From positions 16,371,768 to 16,435,767 of the forward strand of contig OW203745.1 in NCBI GenBank assembly GCA_934045075.1: DNA of 64,000 nucleotides. The letters run 5' to 3'. The notes below the pieces were generated by a model. It was not told the origin of the DNA. It saw only the letters and a list, made by a program, of their open reading frames with translations, and ran no database searches. This document shows, piece by piece, positions 12,601 to 24,600 of this stretch. Numbering within the stretch: the first letter of the stretch is position 1; each line of letters begins with the position of its first letter. This stretch comes from Yponomeuta sedellus. Its lineage: Eukaryota; Arthropoda; Insecta; Lepidoptera; Yponomeutidae. The translations under genes were made by a program, and so were the position numbers.

Positions 12601-15600
12601 ACTATACCACTGCGGGGTAGTGTGCAGGTACTGGACACTGTACACTATACCACTGCGGGGTAGTGTGCAGGTACTGGACACTGTACACTATACCACTGCG
12701 GGGTAGTGTGCAGGTACTGGACACTACACTATACCACTGCGGGGTAGTGTGCAGGTACTGGACACTACACTATACCACTGCGGGGTAGTGTGCAGGTACT
12801 GGACACTGTACACTATACCACTGCGGGGTAGTGTGCAGGTACTGGACACTGTACACTATACCACTGCGGGGTAGTGTGCAGGTACTGGACACTGTACACT
12901 ATACCACTGCGGGGTAGTGTGCAGGTACTGGACACTGTACACTATACCACTGCGGGGTAGTGTGCAGGTACTGGACACTACACTATACCACTGCGGGGTA
13001 GTGTGCAGGTACTGGACACTGTACACTATACCACTGCGGGGTAGTGTGCAGGTACTGGACACTGTACACTATACCACTGCGGGGTAGTGTGCAGGTACTG
13101 GACACTGTACACTATACCACTGCGGGGTAGTGTGCAGGTACTGGACACTGTACACTATACCACTGCGGGGTAGTGTGCAGGTACTGGACACTGTACACTA
13201 TACCACTGCGGGGTAGTGTGCAGGTACTGGACACTGTACACTATACCACTGCGGGGTAGTGTGCAGGTACTGGACACTGTACACTATACCACTGCGGGGT
13301 AGTGTGCAGGTACTGGACACTGTACACTATACCACTGCGGGGTAGTGTGCAGGTACTGGACACTGTACTACACTTAGATACAATTAAACGAAAGAGGGAC
13401 TCATGCTTCCGGGTCCGCTGCTCCACTTACTACCACCTCTCTGTGATTTCATTATTATGATTAGTTAATACCAATCCGACCGCGGCCCCGCGCTGCAGTA
13501 TGGCCTACATCTTCCTCAGGAAAGAGACCCGTGCCTCTCGGTGGAATATAACGGGTTGACGATGATGATGATTAGTAAAATTTCAAGCAGCTTTACGCGT
13601 GTATATAACTTACGCATTTGATAGATAGATAAGATTATTACTTTAAAAACCTATTTAGAGGCTAAAAATTTCACCCATGCCGGGATTCGAACCCGCAACC
13701 TCTGGCTATCCGTGCCAGCGCTCTACCAATTGAGCCAATGGGCGACTCACCGGCATCAGTGAAATTTCGAACCTCTTTACACTATTCTCTGTATTACGTA
13801 CAGGCAGCGACATCTGGCTTAAGCAAATTGCATCACTTACAGCCCCGACTACCTAGAAATGAGTCGCCCATTGGCTCAATTGGTAGAGCGCTGGGACGGA
13901 TAGCCAGAGGTTGCGTGTTCGAATCCCGGCATGGGTGAAATTTTTAGCCTTTAAATAGGTTTTTAAATTTGTCCTTAGCACGGGTTAGTGCATTAAAAAT
14001 AAAAATAGTATAAGATTATTACTTATTCTCACTTTTTGACCCACCCGTTGGCGACAGACCTTTTTCACTGTTTATTTTGACTTTTTGTACATATTGTCTT
14101 TTTTACTTATGTCAGTTTTAAATTTAGTTTCTGTCTGTTTATGTTTAAGTTTATGTCCTGTCACGAAATTACAAAGCGCATTCTCGCATAGAATGTTTAT
14201 TTTCCTCGGACCCTACCTCTATAATAAAATTAATAAAGAGCTGTCTATTTACCCTCAAACTAATTTTAAATGTAAAAAAATAGTTTCCAACTGGCTATTG
14301 ACCTTGTCTTACGATGAGACTGAACAGCTTTTAACTATAATTTCGTAAAACTAATAGATCACAAACAGAAATATCTCAAAATAGACATCTTGTAGGCTTT
14401 CTGGACACATTCACACACACATACACACATATACGTACGCAAACACACCCTTGTTCGCGGCTCATATATTGTGAGGACCTTGTCAGAATTCCCCATTATG
14501 CGGTCCTACCTTTCCCGTTGACTTAGCAGTGTGTAAATCTGTCTACAATCTGGAGCTATCTCGTTCTGGCATGAACTTTTATTTGAAGTTTCCATACACA
14601 CGACTGAGACAGAGATAGAGCCCTTCATAATTTGTGTCAAAAATCGGGCTTGTGCGGTCCCAATTTATAATGCGGTCGGACCGCACTTTCGAACATACGC
14701 GAGCGAAAAAACACACCGACCGCATTTTATGCAAAATACAAACGCATTTACACACTGTCCCCACTTTAGTGCCGTTTGAGAGAAGTTACACACCGACCGC
14801 ATTTTATGCTAAGTACAAATGCATTTACACGCTGTCCCCACTTTAGTGCCGTTTGAGAGAAGTTACACACCGACCGCATTTTATGCTGAGTACAAATGCA
14901 TTTACACCTGTCCCCACTTTAGTGCCGTTTGAGAGAAGTTACACACGGACCGCATTTTGATGTTGTTGCATGAGTATGCAACAACGCATTCACGAAGGAA
15001 TATTATGAGGACTGCAGGTTAATGTGACTTAGTGCGTATTAAAAAATTGCGAAGACGCATTAATTAGGTACCTACCTAAATACTAGAAAAGGGAGAGGTG
15101 ATTGAGTAATCACCTCTCCCTTTTCTAGTATTTAGGTAGTCACATTAACCTGCAGTCCTCATAATATTCCTTTGTGAATGCGTTTTCAAACTATCTGTAA
15201 AAAATTTAAAAAGCCGCGCGCGATTGCTTGTTCCGCTGCGCCGCGTTCCCTAATTCTTTTAACAGCATATGCTGCAGAGCAAAGCTTATTTGCCAATTTT
15301 ATTTGAGGACCCCATTGAAGCTTTGCATCAATTGTGATACCTAGAAATACAGTTTCTTTGACAAAGTCTAGTTTGTCCTTTCCCAATATAACTTTGCTGT
15401 CAACTACTTTGACATTGGCAGAGAGAACTTTATACATATTGTTTTTTTTTTAATTTAACAATAAGTTATTAGACTTAAACCAGTTTAGTACCTGAAGGAG
15501 AGAATTATTTGTACTGTCAAGATCATTCTCTTGTCTTTTAATTTTGAAAATAAGTGACGTGTCATCTGCAAATAATACTATCTCTGACATATTTTGAACC

Positions 15601-18600
15601 ATGAAAGGAAAATCATTTACATATACGAGGAAAAGGAACGGCCCCAAAATCGATCCTGTGGCACTCCTATCCTGACCTCTGACCCTGAAGATTTAGTTCT
15701 ATTTATATCAGCTCTTTGAATACTTCCTTCCACATAATGATGTCATAAGTTTTAGAAACATTTCACCTTCTTCCAAGGATCCGTCCGCACTCAAGGTCAT
15801 TGGTTCACGACTCGTGATGACTACTCTAGACTACGACGATTCTTGTCTCCTCTCGTTTTAGGGTGTCGTACCCAATGGGTGCAAATCGAGACCCTATTAC
15901 TTGACAATACTTCGCTGTCTGTTTAACCTTATCTTTAAGTATAATTGCGACGATTTTTTAAAAATAAAAGTTCTATTCTATCACAGAGATCTATCTTTTG
16001 AACCGTAATAGGTAGACACTTGAAATTTTCACAGAATGTGTATACCTGAATAAGATCTTAACTGGCTAAGGAAGAAAATACCCAACAAGAAAAAGTGTGA
16101 GTAATGCCTAAGCCAAGAACTGACCTGAACAGAAGAACTTGGACAGATGTAAAAAACTATTTTTAAAATGTCATTAAAAAAATTCGAAAGGGTCCTAACA
16201 AAGGATCTAGAGCAGTGATTTGGTTGGAACAATGTTTTCTTGTTTTTTTACTATTATTTGTTATTAACCCTCCGACGCTGTAGTGCCTGGGACATGGTTC
16301 TATAGATGGTGTAGGCTTGCCCAGCACATATACCATCCTGACAGCTTAGTCGGCCTAGCCCACAGGAAAGACTAGTCAATACGTGCGGAGTCAACTATGC
16401 CGCGGGTTTCCTTACGATGTTTTCCTTCACTGTTAGCGTCGGAGTGGTCCCTTCACCCATCTAGTGTGAGTGAAGATACCACTGGACGCTGTATAAATCA
16501 TCTCATTCAGTAGATGCAAAAAAGCCAATATTATTATTATTAACCCTACAAACCTAATAATCTTAAGAACCATGCAAACCCAACCTAACCTAAGCCCTTC
16601 AATGATAACAGGATCTTTGCGTAACGCAATGAATAGTACCTACGATGTGTTTTGTCTTTGCTATAGTGGCACTGATAAGTGCTTTAACTCTGTGATGCTC
16701 TCTATTATTGAACATACATACTTAGCATGAGTCTAATTTCTCGTATAAAGTGCGGTCCTTTTTACAGGTGCTTATACACACAATGGGAACTGGAGGCGCC
16801 ACGTGGTGGTTCTAATGAGTCTAATTTCTCTTATAAAGTGCGGTCCTTTTTACAGGTCCGCATTTTATCACATTTTGTGCTTATATACACAATGGGGACT
16901 GGTGGCGCCACGTGGTGGTACACACCTGAACTATTTTTTGGTTTGTGTTAACTCAACTCGACAAAAATACCGAATATGAGGTCCTCCCCGAAAATTTGCT
17001 CATACTTCACCAGTCGAACAATCAGAACGCGAGAATTCGATAGCTATATTTGAAGCTTCCTCAAAATATTGTGCGGACGTCCGCACAATGAGGTCCGACC
17101 GCACATTGAGGGTTTTTGACTAACTTAAGACCGCACAATGTTAAAGCCGCGAAGACACCCTCACACACACACACACACCCTCCCTCACACACACACACAC
17201 ACATACACACACACACACCAACATACATGCTCTTTCTTTTTTTCTCATATTACTTAGTTTTAACTTTAATATATTTTTTCTGTATAAGTACAAGTACTGT
17301 AAAAGTCTGTTGACCTTAATTATGTAAAATGTGTTTCGGAGGAGCACTGTTGATCCTAAATCCACAGGTTTTTAGCCTTTTTTAGGGAACAGGGTACCAC
17401 TGCCTTAGTGATAAGGTCACTGTAAAATGTTTTTTAAATAAAATATCTTTATCTTAATTGTCAGTTGTAGATATTATGATCGAATAAACACGGAATTATA
17501 AATAGAAATAGATTTTTACTAAAACAGAAAAGACTGTGCTTAACACCACCCTTCGCAATGCTCACAATACCCCCCCCAGGGACCTGAATCCGTCCAACAT
17601 TCTACTCGGCAAGCGCGGCCAGCTGCTGCTGACGTACTGCTGCGGGTACCCCCCGGGGGAGCGGCCCCCGCCGCCGCCCGCGCCCCGGGGGGGCGGCCCC
17701 CCGCCGCCGCACCTCGCCCCCGAGCTCTACCACCCGGCGGGGGACGCGGGGACGGGGGAGGGGCAGGAGGAGGGGCTCTGCGACTTCTGGAGCTTCGGGG
17801 CGATACTGTACGAGCTCATCTGTGGCGTGGTCAGTATGAGCATATTAATAACTTTATGCCACACATGGCAATAAAGTGGCTTTTTTCGCACGCTGCGCGT
17901 ATGGAAAAAGCGCTTTCTGGCTGAGTGTAGACCTAAAAAGATGTACACAACACGGGAGGTAATAAAGAAAGCTCTCGATCGCATATTTACGTCCCTCGAT
18001 TGCAGCTCGGGCCGCAAACTTCTTCGATCTCGGCCTTTCTTTGTATCACCACCCTAGTTGTGTAATGTACTATTATTATACATTCTATAACTGACAAAAA
18101 CTTAACTGCAGGTTTGCTAAAGGTCATTCGAATGGTAGCGTGGTGTTCGGGTCATCTATCTCCCTCCAAAATGGTTGAGACTGATATGGCTGACCATTGC
18201 GTTATGCTCGTGAACGAGTGCTGTTCGTGTGTCTGGCCGCAGCACTTATGTTTTCCCCTATTATTGTGAGACATTTGACTAATGCTTTAGCATTTAGGGT
18301 TGTTAATGGCAATCATGAAATCTTATTAGGTTTACATATGGCAACTGATGTATTTGGTTTTAAGATGATTTGAGAAAAGATGGTCAGAGTGGAGTTTTTT
18401 TTTCCGCTGCCTTTTTCTCCACTACAATACGGCCCGAAGGCAGCGGCTTACATTTTACATTGTACATTGACATTCAGCAAACAGAATGTAAATTCTTTAA
18501 GTTCAAATAAATTGATTTGAATTTTGAGCTTTGCATACTTGTTCGGTCTCGGTCAAGTTGGGCAGTAGAGATTCGTAGAGATTTCCACTGATTTCCATAG

Positions 18601-21600
18601 GAGAAACTAACACCCTGACAGCTGCCAGTCAGTATGTCTACGAAAATATTGTTACGGGCTAGGGTTCTGGATTTGGATGTAAAACACCAATGACAACTTC
18701 TTAGGATTTATTCACGCAGGGTCTGGTCTGCAGGTCTTCACGACACGAAGTCCACACGTAGATTCCAATCGCAGGTCTAATCGAAGTCCAATAGTATCGC
18801 TGAGGTCGTAGGTTATCGCTCGTATCGCTGGTATGTTAGCTCGAAGTTCACTCTTCGCTATTCCAAACGGAACTGACAGCGCGCCGCGGCGGCCGCTATT
18901 TATATCCGCCGGCCAGGGTTCTAGAACATTCCCGTAACTACGTACCTACACTCGGTACACGCGGCAAGGTCGCTCGAACAGTTACTCATTTAAAGAGTTT
19001 TGCACCTTACGCTAGTGGACATACGAGTCATTATTGCTTGCAGCGTTTATTGTTTACTAAAACGCAGCATGCGGCGACTATTCTAGATGGTTCGGGATAG
19101 GACCGCGACACTGCTCCCCTCTTAGAGATGCTCGTCCCGAGCATCTTCATTACTGCCGTGATAAGGAGCTAAGCGGTCGATGTGAACCACTTTTTGTGCA
19201 CCTCTTGGCTGCCGTTGAATTCGGTACTTCACGTCATTTAACCGAGTTACCACTTTGTACGGTCCCTCCCATCTTGTCTGCAATTTCGGAGATTTTCCTT
19301 TTCGTCGAGTTACATTGTGAAGCCAGACTAGTGCTCCTTCTTCGAAGCTGCTTGTATTTGCTCGGCGGTCATACCTAGTCTTCATCTTTTCACTCGACTC
19401 CAATCCGTTTTCCCGTACTATGGCATGAATCTCTCGCATTTTCTCACGTAACTCGGAAATGTAGTCGTGTAGAGAACGTGAGTCGTCAGGAGGGCCTCCA
19501 GTCAGCAGATCTACTGGTATTCTCAGTTCTCGGCCAAAATTTACACGCGCCGGGGTTACCTTCGTGCTTTCATGTTCTGCCGTTCTGTAGGCCAGAAGAA
19601 ATGGCGGTGTGTATTTGTCCCAGTCTCTCTGGTGCCTGTCAACGACTTTTGCTAAATGTCTCTCAAGTGTTTGGTTAAATCTTTCTACCATGCCGTCAGA
19701 TTGAGGATGATATGGGGTGGTCCTAGTCTTATGCATTCCCAATATTTTGCAGAGTTCTTGAAATACTTGAGACTCAAAGTTCCTGCCTTGGTCGGAGTGT
19801 ATTTCCAAGGGCACACCAAACCGGCAAACTACTTCCTCAAACAACTTGGAGGCAACAGTCGTGGCTTCTTGATTGGGTATGGCGAATACCTCTGGCCATT
19901 TAGTGAAGTAATCCATAACAACCATGAAATACTTATTTCCTGATTCCGTTACTGGGAACGGTCCAGCCACATCAACTGCAATGCGTTCCCATGGCGCACC
20001 AACGTTATAAAGTTGCAGATTTCCTCGGCTTCTAGTTGGTGGGCCTTTCACCGCGGCGCAAGTAACACACTTGCGGCACCAATCTTGCACATCTTCTCGA
20101 CAATGGAGCCAGTAAAATCTTTCTCGAATCTTTGTTAAAGTCCTTTTTACGCCCAAATGTCCACCTGACACGCCGTCATGTACTTCGCGAAGGACATCTT
20201 GTACCTTATCTCTTGGGACAACTATCTGAAGATGGAACTCTCTGTCGTTAGGTTTCTCCCATTTGCGGTAAAGTATTCCGTTCCGAAGAATAAAACTGTC
20301 CCATTGAGCCCAGTATGCCTTGGTGACAGCACTAGTAGGAGCGACTTCGCACCATCTTGGCTTGTCCTCGCCTCGTTTCTTCCATGCGACAATGAGCCGT
20401 ACATCTTCGTCATCTTCCTGTGCTTCTTTCATCGCCTCATCTTCCCAAGATCTCGAAGGACTCATTCTTGTCAATCTCAATGGCAAATCCTTTGTCCCTT
20501 GTTTGGCACAGTGCTTGCACTCTTCAGGACTCTGCCTTCTTGCCAAATGGTTCCCATTGCATACTTGCGAGAATCTGGTTACTTGGGCTTTCTCTGCTCC
20601 AGCCAGTACTCGCCTCGGAATCCTAGCTTCGTTTCCCTGATTCGCGGTGGAGGGCGCAGCGTCATGCTTCTTCACAAACTCTTCCAAACACTGCTCTATT
20701 TTGTTGAGACGCGCATCCAGTCTGCCGCCATCTGTTTTGGTCGGTTGCCTTTCCTTCTTAGGACACGTGAACTGCAAATGCCCTCTTTCTCCACACTTGT
20801 AACACATGGGCCCGGAGTTCCTCTTGGCCGGTGTCTTGTTCTCTTTGACCTCTTTCGTAACTTCTCGAAGTTTATACCCTTGCCGGATATCATGACGCAC
20901 GGCTTCAACTTCCAGGGCGTGTGCCAGAGCTTCTTTTAATGAAGAATGGTGGCGAAGCTTTACTGCAGCCCTAATATCAAGATCCCTAATTCCGTCGACG
21001 AAGGCTTGCAATATATTCGTATCCACCATTTTACTATCAGCAGAAGGGTACGCCTTTCGAACCAGCTTCTCAATTTCCAACGGCCATTGTTGAAGTCCTT
21101 CACCCAGGCGCTGAGTCCGGTCGCGTAGCTGGGCACGAAAAACGTGTTCCAGGTGTCGTTCCCCGTATCTAGCCTCAAGTGCCTCCAGCAGATCTTTGAA
21201 CTCGCTGCCTGAGGTGGGCAGTGCTTCCAGGACAGATAAAGCCGAACCTCTGAGCGCGACGGTGAGGGCTGTCAGGCTCTGTTCGTCCGTCCACCCGTTT
21301 GAAGCAGCGACAGTCTGGAACTGCTGTCGGTAGGCGACCCAAGATGTAGTACCATCGTACGGAGGCACCTTCACTTTAGGCCCCTGGCTTATGCTGACAA
21401 CTCCGCTCGATGTAACTCCAGCAGCTTTTATACGCCGAACTTCCTGCTCTAGTCCAGTGAGGCCGTTTTTCAGACTTTGTAGGTCCTCCTCTAATTTGGT
21501 AACCCGTTCGGTCACTACCTCTACATGTTCATGTAGCTTAGCGACCGTATCACTGAACTTTGTAACGGCAGAAAGGATCACCTGTTGATCTGCCTTCTGT

Positions 21601-24600
21601 TCTTCTCGCAGGCCTCTTTGTTCTTCTCGCAGGCCTCTCTGTTCTTCTTGCAGGCACTGCATCTGCTTGCTCTGTTCTTCTCGCAGGCCTCTCTGTTCTT
21701 CTTGCAGGCACTGCATCTGCTTGCTCTGTTCTTCTCGCATGCCCTTCAGCATTGCCATCAGGCACGACATATCCAAAACCTCCATTGTACGTGACTGAGG
21801 TTTAATGTCTTCGGTGGGCGTGGCCAGGTGGGCGTGGCTACGAGGCGGAGCCTGTTGGTCGGTTGGTGAAACCTGGTGGTCAAGGCCGGTGGGCGGAGCC
21901 TGGTGCACGGGGGCGGTGGGCGTGGCCTGGTAGGCGTGGCCAGTAGGCGGAGCCGCTGGGCAGGTATGCTGTGTCTCCACTACGCGCGTGGCCTGGTGGG
22001 CGGGGCCAGGGGGCGTGGCTTGGTCGGTGGGCGTGGCCTGGTGGGCGGGGCCAGTGGGCGTGTCCCTATGGCCAGTGGGCGTGGCCTGAGGGGCAGTGGG
22101 CGTGGCCTCCGCAGCACTTCTGGACCTGGTCCTCACTCCAGAAGTATCCTCTCTCGGAGTCAGTGGCATCTCCAAATCCCCAATTCTGACACCAAATGTT
22201 ACGGGCTAGGGTTCTGGATTTGGATGTAAAACACCAATGACAACTTCTTAGGATTTATTCACGCAGGGTCTGGTCTGCAGGTCTTCACGACACGAAGTCC
22301 ACACGTAGATTCCAATCGCAGGTCTAATCGAAGTCCAATAGTATCGCTGAGGTCGTAGGTTACCGCTCGTATCGCTGGTATGTTAGCTCGAAGTTCACTC
22401 TTCGCTATTCCAAACGGAACTGACAGCGCGCCGCGGCGGCCGCTATTTATATCCGCCGGCCAGGGTTCTAGAACATTCCCGTAACTACGTACCTACACTC
22501 GGTACACGCGGCAAGGTCGCTCGAACAGTTACTCATTTAAAGAGTTTTGCACCTTACGCTAGTGGACATACGAGTCATTATTGCTTGCAGCGTTTATTGT
22601 TTACTAAAACGCAGCATGCGGCGACTATTCTAGATGGTTCGGGATAGGACCGCGACAATATTATGTCTTCTTCTTCAGGCTATATTATGTCCAAATATTA
22701 TGTATGTCAGGAAAAATTGATAGATAGAGAACACTTTATTGTACATAAAAATGGAAATTACACAGATATTTCTTAACCTAAGAGTACAGACGGCGGCCTT
22801 ATCACTAAAAGTGATCTCTTCCAGACAACCTTTTAAAAAAAAAAAAGGAAAAATATTTGTTACTTTAAAACTGTTGTTAAGATAAGATAATTATTTATTT
22901 GCACTTTTTGACACACACAGGTAGCCAACACAATGTAAATACGAGTACATGGGGCACATTAAAAGTTTTGCACTTCTAGCTAATCGGAACTATTTGAATT
23001 TCGAATGTTACATTTTTTGAAACGATTTGCAAATAGTAATAAAACAAAATTGGCGGGAAATCATTTGTCAATTGTTTTTTTTGCACACATCAAAGTTGTA
23101 CGTACCTACGCAACGAAAATTGAATTAAGTCGAAAAGGTTTTAGAACCATGATTTCTTATGATTTTAAAAGTTCTGTCTCTCCGCATGACGATGCCGCTC
23201 GTCTGTGCTTTTAGATGGTTTGCTGAATTTGAGAGTGGTCGGGTTTCTTTAGGTACATGACGAATTTCGTAAAGGGTAGCCTTCAACTGCCGTCAACGAA
23301 AATAATGTGGCTACTATTAAGCAGGTAATTGAAGAATACCCGTGGACTACCTATGAGACAATTCGAGGACTATTGAGGATTGGTATGAGCAAAATTAAGA
23401 AAATTTTACACGAACAATTAAAAGTTCGTAACCTTTGTTGTCGTTGGATCTCTCATGACCCGACAGCGGAGCAGAAGCGGGCTCGCGTGGAATGGTGCTC
23501 ACAGATGCTCACAGATGCTACTAAAGTACCTACGACCACGGACATTCTAATGCTGTTTATGACATTGTCACAGGAGATGAAACGTGGATTTATTGTTTTG
23601 AACCCGAAAAAAAAACAGCAATCATGTGAATGGGTGTTTGAAAATGAGAACAGGTCAACAAAAGTGAGGCAGGCGAGAAACGTTGGTAAAAAAATGATCG
23701 CGATTTTTTTTCTCAGCTACGGGTCCCGTCTGTACAATTCCACTTGAAGATTAAAAGAGTGTTAATGCCGTGTAGTATTCTACCATTTGTTTACCCAGGG
23801 TGTTAGAAAAAGTTCGCGAAAGATGACCAAAAAGCCGCGTTCTCCGACATCATGACAACGCTTTTTCATACTTCTTCATACACGGCCAACAAAACAAAGT
23901 CAATTTTAAAAACCTATCTAGAGGCTAAAAATTCCACCCATGCCGGGATTCGAACCCGCGACCTCTGGCTATCCGTGCCAGCGCTCTTTCCAACTGAGCT
24001 AATGGGCGACTCACCGGCATCAGTGAAATTTCGAACCTCTTTACAATATTCTCTATATTACGTATAGGTTTTTAAAATTGTCCTTAGCACGGGTTAGTGC
24101 ATTAAGAATAGTATGCAAACAAAGTCATTTTTAACTTCTGAAAAAGTCTACTTGTGGCTGTTTGATGACGATGAATAAGGTAGTTAATGAACGTAATCTG
24201 CGTCCGCAGCCCCTGGCGCGCCACCACGGTCGCTTCACGCCGCACTCGCAGCTGCGGGTACCGGCCGGCCTGCCCGTCGAAGCTGAGTCCATACTCACAC
24301 AGGTACACTACCAGCCACCGGTTATTACTTCCGTGCTTCGCGAGGCACGTTAAGTCGTTGGTGCCGGCTGTCGTGTAATGGCAGTTGAGCCATATCAGAA
24401 GCCTTAGGGGGGCTCGATAACTTCTGGCAGTAAGGCCCGCCACTGTCTTACAATTTTCCACCAACCCGGACTGGGCCCCCGTGGTGGAGTATGGCCTAAC
24501 CTTCCTGCGATGCAGGAAGAGACCCGTGCCCCAGCAGTGGGTACATACAATCCTTCATCAATTAATTAAGGAACTACTTGAGAGCCTTCCTCGAGCAGAA

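Larger units (their letters stand above)
18650..22657 (-). mobile_element. Ty3/gypsy-type LTR retrotransposon, internally deleted, 4008 bp
   Basis: Two 461-bp LTRs (18650-19110 and 22197-22657) start with TG and end with CA and are almost identical; one difference is seen, a T/C near 18816 versus 22363. The element is flanked by the 4-bp duplication ATAT (18646-18649 and 22658-22661). On the minus strand, the sequence just inside the 5' LTR reads TGGTGTCAGAATTGGGG, a likely primer-binding site. A purine tract, AAGAGGGGAGCAG, abuts the 3' LTR. The near-identity of the LTRs implies a recent insertion. The single long frame lacks protease, RT and RNase H, so it must have moved with enzymes from a complete relative. 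It sits in the RPS6KC1 intron between exons f and g. Confidence 0.93.

Noticed and set aside
12571..13368. Regularly repeated units that might suggest a CRISPR array
   Set aside because: There are no variable spacers; whole units repeat in tandem, and the DNA is eukaryotic.
12856..13426. Antisense open frames across the 41/43-bp array (repeating [20 protein letters not shown])
   Set aside because: They are produced by the tandem repeat itself; open frames in repeats are expected and no start, signal or homology supports them.
17155..17222. The CA-rich tract as a regulatory element
   Set aside because: It is a plain microsatellite with no further evidence.
19196..22229. Plus-strand open frames opposite the Gag-integrase frame, including the 253-codon one at 20178-20939
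   Set aside because: No motifs, and they lie wholly antisense to a convincing polyprotein.
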